Shown here: piece after piece, positions 42,755 through 48,113 of the stretch
Position numbering within the stretch: position 1 is the stretch's first letter
How the letters are laid out: each line of letters opens with the position of its first letter
Assembly (NCBI RefSeq): GCF_001468285.1
Contig: NZ_LNSB01000040.1
Span: 1 to 48,113 of the forward strand
Direction of reading: 5' to 3'
Source of the DNA: Sphingopyxis sp. HIX
GTDB lineage: Bacteria > Pseudomonadota > Alphaproteobacteria > Sphingomonadales > Sphingomonadaceae
DNA: 48,113 bases
Notes under the pieces: generated by a model
The model's database searches: none
What the model was told of the DNA's origin: nothing
The model's input: only the letters and a program-made list of their open reading frames with translations
Made by a program: the position numbers and the translations under genes

Positions 42755-43611
42755 TTTCGCTCGACCCCCAGCAACAGGCCGCGCGCGACTGGTTCGAATC
42801 GCTGCGCGACCGGATCTGCGCCGAATTCGAGGCGATCGAAGCCAAGGCGGGCGGCGAGGCGCGCTTCGCCTACACCCCGTGGGACCGCGAGGCCGAGGGG
42901 CTGGCGCCGGGCGAAGGCGGCGGCGGGGTGCGCGGGGTGATGACCGGCGCGGTGTTCGAGAAAGTCGGGGTCAATGTCTCGACCGTCGCGGGCCAGTTCG
43001 CGCCCGACTTCGCGGCGTCGATCCACGGCGCGGGCGACGACCCGAGCTTCTTCGCGACCGGGATCAGCCTCGTCGCGCATATGGCGAACCCGCATGTGCC
43101 CGCGGTGCATATGAACACGCGCTTCCTGGTCACGACGCGGCGCTGGTTCGGCGGCGGCGCCGACCTCAATCCGCCGATCCCCTATCAAGAGGATACCGAC
43201 GCCTTTCATGCGCGCTTTCGCGCCGCCTGCGCGCCCTTCGGGCCCGACGTCTATGAACGCTATGCCAAATGGGCCGAGGATTATTTCTACATCCCGCACC
43301 GCGGCGTGCATCGCGGGGTCGGGGGCATCTTTTACGACCATCTCGAATGCGGCGACGACGCCGAGTTCGACCGCAATTTCGAGCTGACACGCGCGGTCGG
43401 CGAAGCCTTTCTCGACATCTTTCCGCAGATCGTGCGGCGGCGCATGGGGCTGCCCTTCACCGAGGCCGAGCGCGAGGCGCAGCTGATCTGGCGCGGCCGC
43501 TACGCTGAATTCAACCTCGTCTACGACCGCGGCACGCTCTTCGGGCTCAAGACCGGCGGCAATATCGACGCGATCCTGATGAGCCTGCCGCCGCTCGCCA
43601 AATGGAGCTGA
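42751..43611 (+). CDS. hemF: Oxygen-dependent coproporphyrinogen III oxidase
   Basis: HemF makes protoporphyrinogen IX from coproporphyrinogen III with O2. The 286-aa product has GVNVSTVAGQF, ISLVAHMANPHVPAVHMNTRF, RRWFGGGADLNP and the signature WCDDYFY-like WAEDYFYIPHRGVHRGVGGIFYD. The C-terminal LVYDRGTLFGLKTGGNIDAILMSLPP is also conserved. Presence of this oxygen-dependent form fits an aerobe. It follows trmL with a four-base overlap, and a hairpin terminator lies just after it. Confidence 0.97.
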   Translation: MISLDPQQQAARDWFESLRDRICAEFEAIEAKAGGEARFAYTPWDREAEGLAPGEGGGGVRGVMTGAVFEKVGVNVSTVAGQFAPDFAASIHGAGDDPSFFATGISLVAHMANPHVPAVHMNTRFLVTTRRWFGGGADLNPPIPYQEDTDAFHARFRAACAPFGPDVYERYAKWAEDYFYIPHRGVHRGVGGIFYDHLECGDDAEFDRNFELTRAVGEAFLDIFPQIVRRRMGLPFTEAEREAQLIWRGRYAEFNLVYDRGTLFGLKTGGNIDAILMSLPPLAKWS

Positions 43612-43619
43612 ACGGATAA

Positions 43620-43648
43620 GGGCGCCCCGCTTCCGGAGCGCCCCTTTT
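43620..43648 (+). terminator. Rho-independent terminator after hemF
   Basis: GGGCGC (43620-43625) pairs with GCGCCC (43638-43643) around a GC-rich loop and is followed by CTTTT. It ends the trmL-hemF transcript before the convergent membrane-protein gene. Confidence 0.7.
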
Positions 43649-43669
43649 CCTGGCTTCGCGCCCTGCCGG

Positions 43670-44548
43670 TCAGGCGAAGACGTCGGTCCCGCTCTTGGAC
43701 CCGATGCAGCGATAGACCGCGGCGGGCATCGACACCGATACCAGCACCACCGGTACATAGATGAGGAGCGCGACGATCAGCGCGACGATCATCGCGCCCG
43801 CCCCCGCGTCGGGCGACGACATCGCCGAGCCCATGACCCCGCCGAGCACCATCGAGACGACGAAGAAAAAGACGAAGAACAGGATCGCCATCACGATGTT
43901 GAAGCCGACGATGGTCCACTGCGACGCGCTGGTCAGCCGCCACGATTCGCCGAAAGCGGTGAACGGGTTCGACGAACGGTTTACCGCCATCAGCGGTCCG
44001 GCGACCGACAGACGGCCGAAGAACCAGGTAAAGAAGATGATGATCGCGGCGTAGATCAGGATCGCGAAGAAGATCAGCCCCGCCGACGCCCCGCCCGAAG
44101 ACAGGCTTTCGATCGACATCCCGCTGGCCCCGAACACCGCGAAGGCGAGCAGCCCGACGATCAGCAGCACGATGTACATCAGGATGACCGTCGCGATGTA
44201 CACGACGATCATCGCTAACATATAGGCCGCCCCGGCCCCGAGGCCCCAACCGATGTCGCCGGCCGGCTCGCCGCCGACGAGCCCCGATCGCCAGATCAGC
44301 AGGCTGGCCGCGGTGACGATCGTCCCGGCGACGATCGCGAAGAGGAAAAACGACCCCAGCGCCCCGAAGGCGGCCGAGGGATCGCCCTGCGCCATCATCA
44401 TGGTCATCATCGCGTTGCGCAGCAACAGCCAACCCAACAGGCAAACCACGACCACCGCACCGCCGAGCCACATCAGCATCTGCATCCAATTGGCCCTCAG
44501 AAACGCGAAGGTTTCCGAAATGGCCGCACCGACACTCATCTTGACCAT
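43670..44548 (-). CDS. Multi-pass hypothetical membrane protein (paralogue 1)
   Basis: The 292-aa protein has about six hydrophobic helices and a hydrophilic N-terminal stretch (SVGAAISETFAFLRANW). The conserved-looking RSSNPFTAFGESWRLTS lies before the last two helices. It ends YRCIGSKSGTDVFA. A sister gene downstream (44681-45499) ends YRQLASGDGKDIFS and has the matching NPIAAIQASWQLT, so the two are paralogues. It resembles membrane proteins annotated as glycerophosphoryl diester phosphodiesterase membrane domain or DUF7847-type, but I assign no activity. AGGGGG precedes the ATG at 44548. Confidence 0.75.
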   Translation of the reverse strand: MVKMSVGAAISETFAFLRANWMQMLMWLGGAVVVVCLLGWLLLRNAMMTMMMAQGDPSAAFGALGSFFLFAIVAGTIVTAASLLIWRSGLVGGEPAGDIGWGLGAGAAYMLAMIVVYIATVILMYIVLLIVGLLAFAVFGASGMSIESLSSGGASAGLIFFAILIYAAIIIFFTWFFGRLSVAGPLMAVNRSSNPFTAFGESWRLTSASQWTIVGFNIVMAILFFVFFFVVSMVLGGVMGSAMSSPDAGAGAMIVALIVALLIYVPVVLVSVSMPAAVYRCIGSKSGTDVFA

Positions 44549-44680
44549 GATTTTCCCCCTTTTTGTTGAACCTGCTTGCAATCCTTCTTTTGCGTCCCGA
44601 ACGTTCTGGTTAACCGATTGCCGGCCCGTTGGCGAACTTTTCCTGACGTTACGGAAAGCCCGGGGTTCCTGCCCCAAGGG

Positions 44681-45499
44681 TCAGGAGAAGATGTCCTTGC
44701 CGTCGCCGCTCGCGAGCTGGCGATAGGTGGCGGCGACGATCGCCGTGGTCACCAAGCCGCTGACGGCGGCGACGCTGGCCTCGACCAGCCCGGTCAGGAT
44801 ACGCCCGATGCCCTCGCCCGTGCCCGCGACCGCCGCGACGACACCGCCCAGTATCACCGCGACGATCAGCACGATCAGGGTGACCAGAAACAGGAACAGG
44901 CAGATCCGCCAGCCATTGCCCCGGGTCAGCTGCCAGCTCGCCTGGATGGCGGCGATCGGGTTGTACAGGCCCTTGTCGGTGAGCGCGGGGGAGATGACCG
45001 CGAGCCGGCCCCATAGATAGAGCAATATCACGACCAGCGCGATCACCCCGACGAACAGCAGCAGCGCCGAAATCGCACCGCCGCCCGCGGCAATGCCCGG
45101 CATGATCAGCAGCACCGCGCCAAGGCCGAGCCCGACGCCGAGGATCAGCTGGATCGCGATCATCGTCGGGATCATCTTGACCGCGAAGACCAAGGCGTCG
45201 CCGACGCTCGTCCCGGTGCGCGACAGCCAGAGCCGCAGGATGCCGACGCCGCCGATCGCCGCGATCACGGCGACCAGCACCTGGTAGGGTGCCGCCTGCA
45301 TCGCGCTGGTGCGCGCGGCGGCCATGATCTGCTCGAAGGTCGCGGTGTCGGCGGGCTCGATCGGCACCGGCCCGAACCAGCTGACCGCGAGCGTCGGCAG
45401 GAACAGGAAAACCGCCGCGACGGTCGATGTCAGCGCGATATGCGACTTCAGCAAGACCATGCTGTCGTCCCACGCCGCGCCCAGGTCGAATTTCGGCAT
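44681..45499 (-). CDS. Multi-pass hypothetical membrane protein (paralogue 2)
   Basis: This 272-aa membrane protein has the same plan as its neighbour at 43670-44548: a short cytoplasmic start (DLGAAWDDSMVLLKSHI), about six helices, a NPIAAIQASWQLTRGN motif between helices and a C-terminal YRQLASGDGKDIFS. It starts at the ATG at 45499. The two genes are in tandem on the minus strand with a 132-base gap and may form one unit. The low sequence identity suggests an old duplication. Function unknown. Confidence 0.75.
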   Translation of the reverse strand: MPKFDLGAAWDDSMVLLKSHIALTSTVAAVFLFLPTLAVSWFGPVPIEPADTATFEQIMAAARTSAMQAAPYQVLVAVIAAIGGVGILRLWLSRTGTSVGDALVFAVKMIPTMIAIQLILGVGLGLGAVLLIMPGIAAGGGAISALLLFVGVIALVVILLYLWGRLAVISPALTDKGLYNPIAAIQASWQLTRGNGWRICLFLFLVTLIVLIVAVILGGVVAAVAGTGEGIGRILTGLVEASVAAVSGLVTTAIVAATYRQLASGDGKDIFS

Positions 45500-45629
45500 C
45501 GATACCCCGTTGTTCTTATGATGTCGTGGCGCGGGAGAGTGGCCGCGTCGGCGCCGCTTGTCCAGCCCTGTCAGGGATTTAGCCGCCGCCCCTTGCAACG
45601 CGCCGCGGACGGGGGCAACAGGCGGCGCA

Positions 45630-46283
45630 ATGACCGCCCTCCCCGCACCCCACTGGACCGTCTCGCCGGGCCTGACCGACTATCCGGCCGCGCTCGCCGA
45701 TATGGAAGAACGCGCGGCGGCGATCTATGCCGGCGATTCCGGCGAGCGTATCTGGCTGCTCGAGCATCCGCCGCTCTACACCGCCGGCACCAGCTCGGAT
45801 CCCGCCGAACTGCTCGACCCGCGTTTCCCCGTCTATGCCGCCGGGCGCGGCGGGCGCTACACCTATCACGGCCCGGGCCAGCGCGTCGGCTATGTCCAGC
45901 TCGACCTCGCGAAGCGCGGGCGCGACGTGCGCGCCTATGTCTCGGCGCTCGAGGGCTGGGTGATCGACGCGCTTGCCGATCTCGGCGTCGAAGCGCGGCG
46001 TGCCGAGGGGCGGATCGGTATCTGGACCGACGACGAGAACGGCCGCGAAGCCAAGATCGGCGCGATCGGCGTGCGCGTGAAACGCTGGGTGACGCTTCAC
46101 GGCTTCTCGCTCAACGTCGCGCCCGATTTGGCGCATTTCGGCGGCATCGTGCCGTGCGGCATCGCCGAATTCCCGGTTACCAGCCTCGCCGCGCTCGGCA
46201 AGGCGGCGGGTTTCGCCGAAGTCGACGCCGCGCTCGAAGCCGCCTTCCCCGCCTTTCTCGACAAGCTGTCGGGCAGCGACTAG
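45630..46283 (+). CDS. lipB: Lipoyl(octanoyl) transferase
   Basis: LipB moves octanoate from acyl carrier protein to lipoyl domains of 2-oxoacid dehydrogenases (such as the Bkd E2 in this window). The 217-aa product has [21 protein letters not shown], the catalytic lysine in [17 protein letters not shown] and the active-site cysteine in GIVPCGI. The ATG at 45630 is preferred; the frame is open to 45558. A small lipoprotein gene follows nine bases later on the same strand. Confidence 0.95.
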   Translation: MTALPAPHWTVSPGLTDYPAALADMEERAAAIYAGDSGERIWLLEHPPLYTAGTSSDPAELLDPRFPVYAAGRGGRYTYHGPGQRVGYVQLDLAKRGRDVRAYVSALEGWVIDALADLGVEARRAEGRIGIWTDDENGREAKIGAIGVRVKRWVTLHGFSLNVAPDLAHFGGIVPCGIAEFPVTSLAALGKAAGFAEVDAALEAAFPAFLDKLSGSD

Positions 46284-46292
46284 GACAAGGCC

Positions 46293-46631
46293 ATGACCCG
46301 TATCGCAATCGCCTCGCTGCTGATCCTCGCCCTCGCCGCCTGCGGCAACGAGCCCTCGGGCAAGACCACGACCAAGCTCGACGCGGTCGAGGTCGAACCC
46401 GGCACGATCAGCGATTCGATGATCATCCTCGACGATGCGAGCGGCGACGGCACCGCGGTCGATAACAGCGTCCCCGACGACGGCACCGCCAAGCCCGCCG
46501 AGAAGAAGGACGAGGAGGTGACCGAAGAGGGCGCCGAGTCGGAAACCGCGGGCGAAGGCGAAGCGATTTCGACGCCGGTGGCCAAGAAGACCGAAAGTCC
46601 GGCGCCGGCGGCCAAGAAGGCCGGCGAATAG
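46293..46631 (+). CDS. Small putative lipoprotein
   Basis: This 112-aa product starts with a lipobox signal (SLLILALAACGN, Cys17), so it is likely lipid-anchored in the envelope. The mature part is acidic and disordered: repeated Glu/Lys/Asp stretches (AEKKDEEVTEE) and a Pro/Ala/Lys tail (PAPAAKKAGE). It is a sphingomonad-type gene without a known domain. It follows lipB by 9 bases and converges on queE with one base between stops. Confidence 0.72.
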   Translation: MTRIAIASLLILALAACGNEPSGKTTTKLDAVEVEPGTISDSMIILDDASGDGTAVDNSVPDDGTAKPAEKKDEEVTEEGAESETAGEGEAISTPVAKKTESPAPAAKKAGE

Positions 46632-46632
46632 G

Positions 46633-47265
46633 CTAGCGCAGTCCCAGGCTCTTGTGCGTCTGCAGCGACAGGCGCCAGCGCGGGTCTTCCATCACCAGGT
46701 CGATGCACGCCTGCACGTTTGCGGCGGCGTTCGGATCGTCGAGCGGCTGGACCAGCCGGTGCGCGAAGTCGAGCTCGGCGAGGCCCGCGACGTCGCTGCC
46801 CGGCTGCGGCCAGACCAGCTTCAACTCGTCGCCGCTCGTCTGCACCAGCGCGCTGCCCGCCTTGGGGCTGACGCAGATCCAGTCGATGCTGCGCGGGATC
46901 GCCAGCGTGCCGTTGCTCTCGATCGCGATGGTGAAGCCCTCGGCGTGCAGCGCGCCGATCAGCGCATCGTCGACCTGCAGCATCGGCTCGCCGCCGGTGA
47001 GCACGACATAGCGGTCCTCCGCGCCCTCGCCCCAGCTGGCGGCGATCGTCGCGGCGAGCGCGGCGGCGTCCTTATACTTGCCGCCCAGCGTGCCGTCGGT
47101 ACCAACGAAGTCGGTGTCGCAAAATTGGCAGATCGCCTTGGCGCGGTCCTTCTCGCGCCCCGTCCACAGATTGCAGCCCGCAAAACGGCAGAAGACCGCG
47201 CGGCGGCCCGCCTGCGCCCCCTCGCCCTGCAGCGTGAGGAAAATCTCTTTGACCGCATAGGCCAT
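46633..47265 (-). CDS. queE: 7-carboxy-7-deazaguanine synthase (radical SAM)
   Basis: QueE makes 7-carboxy-7-deazaguanine, an intermediate of queuosine. The 210-aa product has the family's atypical radical-SAM motif: C-x14-C-x2-C, in GCNLWTG then ICQFCDTDFVG. It also has EIFLTLQGEGAQAGR at the N-terminus and the GGEPMLQ motif at about 105. The ATG at 47265 is chosen by family fit; the frame runs on into queC. It follows queC by two bases, so the two are an operon. Confidence 0.93.
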   Translation of the reverse strand: MAYAVKEIFLTLQGEGAQAGRRAVFCRFAGCNLWTGREKDRAKAICQFCDTDFVGTDGTLGGKYKDAAALAATIAASWGEGAEDRYVVLTGGEPMLQVDDALIGALHAEGFTIAIESNGTLAIPRSIDWICVSPKAGSALVQTSGDELKLVWPQPGSDVAGLAELDFAHRLVQPLDDPNAAANVQACIDLVMEDPRWRLSLQTHKSLGLR

Positions 47266-47267
47266 GG

Positions 47268-47951
47268 TCAGGCGTAGCGCGTCGGGTCGGCGAGCCCCGC
47301 GTCGGCGAAACCCTTGCTGCGCAGGCGGCAGCTGTCGCACGCGCCGCAGTGCAGCCCTGCAGGGGTCGGGTCGTAGCACGACCAGCTCATGCCCGCGTCC
47401 ATGCCCAGCCGCGCGGCTTCGGCGGCGATGTCGGCCTTGGTCATATGCTGGAGCGGGGCGTGGATGTGGAAATCGACGCCCTTGTCGCCGTCGCGCGTCG
47501 CGAGCCGCGCGAGCTTTTCGAAGCCCGAAATGAACTCGGGGCGGCAATCGGGATAGCCCGAATAGTCGAGCGCATTGACCCCAATGACGATGTCCTGCGC
47601 AGCCCGTGCCTCGGCGAGGCCGAGCGTCAGCGACAGGAAGATCAGGTTGCGGGCGGGGACATAGGTCACCGGCACCTCATCGCCGACCCCGTCCTTGGGC
47701 ACCGCGATATCGTCGGTCAGCGCCGAGCCGCCGAAACGGCGGAGGTCGAGGGGCAGGACGATATGTTCGGACGCCCCCACATAGTCGGCGATGCGCGCGG
47801 CCGACGCCAATTCGACGCGGTGGCGCTGGTTATAGTCGATCGTCAGCGCGACGATGCGCGCGCCGGCCTCTTTAGCGAGGCCCGCACAGACCATCGAGTC
47901 GAGGCCGCCCGACAGGAGGACGATCAGGGTTTTTCCGGCAACATCGCGCAT
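47268..47951 (-). CDS. queC: 7-cyano-7-deazaguanine synthase
   Basis: QueC converts 7-carboxy-7-deazaguanine to preQ0 with ATP and ammonia, next to QueE in the queuosine pathway. The 227-aa protein has the PP-loop SGGLDSM near the N-terminus. ARNLIFLSLTLG, YSGYPDCRPEFI and a C-terminal zinc cysteine cluster (SCYDP then CGACDSC) follow. The ATG at 47951 is preferred; upstream residues in this open frame are not conserved. queD is not in the window. Confidence 0.94.
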   Translation of the reverse strand: MRDVAGKTLIVLLSGGLDSMVCAGLAKEAGARIVALTIDYNQRHRVELASAARIADYVGASEHIVLPLDLRRFGGSALTDDIAVPKDGVGDEVPVTYVPARNLIFLSLTLGLAEARAAQDIVIGVNALDYSGYPDCRPEFISGFEKLARLATRDGDKGVDFHIHAPLQHMTKADIAAEAARLGMDAGMSWSCYDPTPAGLHCGACDSCRLRSKGFADAGLADPTRYA

Positions 47952-48054
47952 CGGCGCCAGATAGGCCCGCGCCGCCGGGGGCGCAAGGCCGGTGCTGAGT
48001 AGGGCGTATGGCAATGGGTGGATGGCGGTCTTGGGGTGGGGGGCGGACGCTCTT

Positions 48055-48113
48055 AATCCTCCCTGCGGCGAAGCCGTGGGGAGGGGGACCACCCGCAGGG
48101 TGGTGGAGGGGTC
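48055..48113. repeat. Third copy of the palindromic repeat, cut by the window edge
   Basis: AATCCTCCCTGCGGCGAAGC and what follows matches the unit at 11009-11066 and, reversed, the one at 11086-11143. Inner stems differ by compensating changes: CGGCGAAGCCG here, CCGCGAAGCGG there. It lies in the region upstream of queC. Confidence 0.8.

Overview
The window reads as chromosomal DNA of a high-GC alphaproteobacterium of the order Sphingomonadales, most like Sphingopyxis or a near relative. The grounds are the zapA - 6S RNA - 5-formyl-THF cyclo-ligase order, a stand-alone fbcF/petABC bc1 operon, a CpdR regulator, DUF2842 and DUF1134 proteins, and abundant TonB-linked iron uptake. Genus assignment is inference; no rRNA is present. 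There are four tRNA genes (Asp-GTC, Pro-CGG, Val-GAC, Ser-GCT), one 6S RNA and one candidate small RNA. I see no phage, integrase, transposase or CRISPR array.

Layout. 1-3.0 kb: end of an unknown gene, zapA, 6S RNA, fau, a DUF2842 membrane protein, tRNA-Asp and an AI-2E-type transporter. 3.2-11.0 kb: the most distinctive locus, four co-directional genes for exported DUF11-like proteins. Three are small secreted proteins (334, 154 and 351 aa); the last is a 1699-aa protein that joins Ig-like, DUF11 and SdrD-B-like modules to a C-terminal region that looks like an outer-membrane beta-barrel. 11.1-14.8 kb: a branched-chain 2-oxoacid dehydrogenase operon (E1alpha, E1beta, E2). 14.9-20.3 kb: thyA, a RadC-like JAB protein, a 267-bp element with perfect 33-bp terminal inverted repeats, tRNA-Pro, a candidate sRNA, an N-formylglutamate amidohydrolase, cpdR, tRNA-Val, a DECR2-like reductase and an alpha/beta hydrolase.

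20.4-29.6 kb is an iron/copper island: multicopper oxidase, TonB-family protein, Fiu-like siderophore receptor and PiuC on the plus strand. These converge on an ApbE - DUF4198 - DUF2271 - PepSY operon on the minus strand. The DUF2271 protein carries a flavinylation-like motif, so the adjacent ApbE has an obvious candidate substrate.

29.7-36.9 kb is a complete five-step histidine degradation locus: hutIHGU leftward, hutF-hutC rightward, with a perfect 20-bp palindrome in the 65-bp divergent gap as the presumed HutC operator. 36.9-48.1 kb is mostly housekeeping: a DEDDh exonuclease, tRNA-Ser, DUF1134, apt, petABC, trmL-hemF, two paralogous multi-pass membrane proteins, lipB, a small lipoprotein and queE-queC. 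A dispersed palindromic repeat occurs as an inverted pair at 11.01-11.14 kb and again at the right edge, with compensatory base changes between copies.
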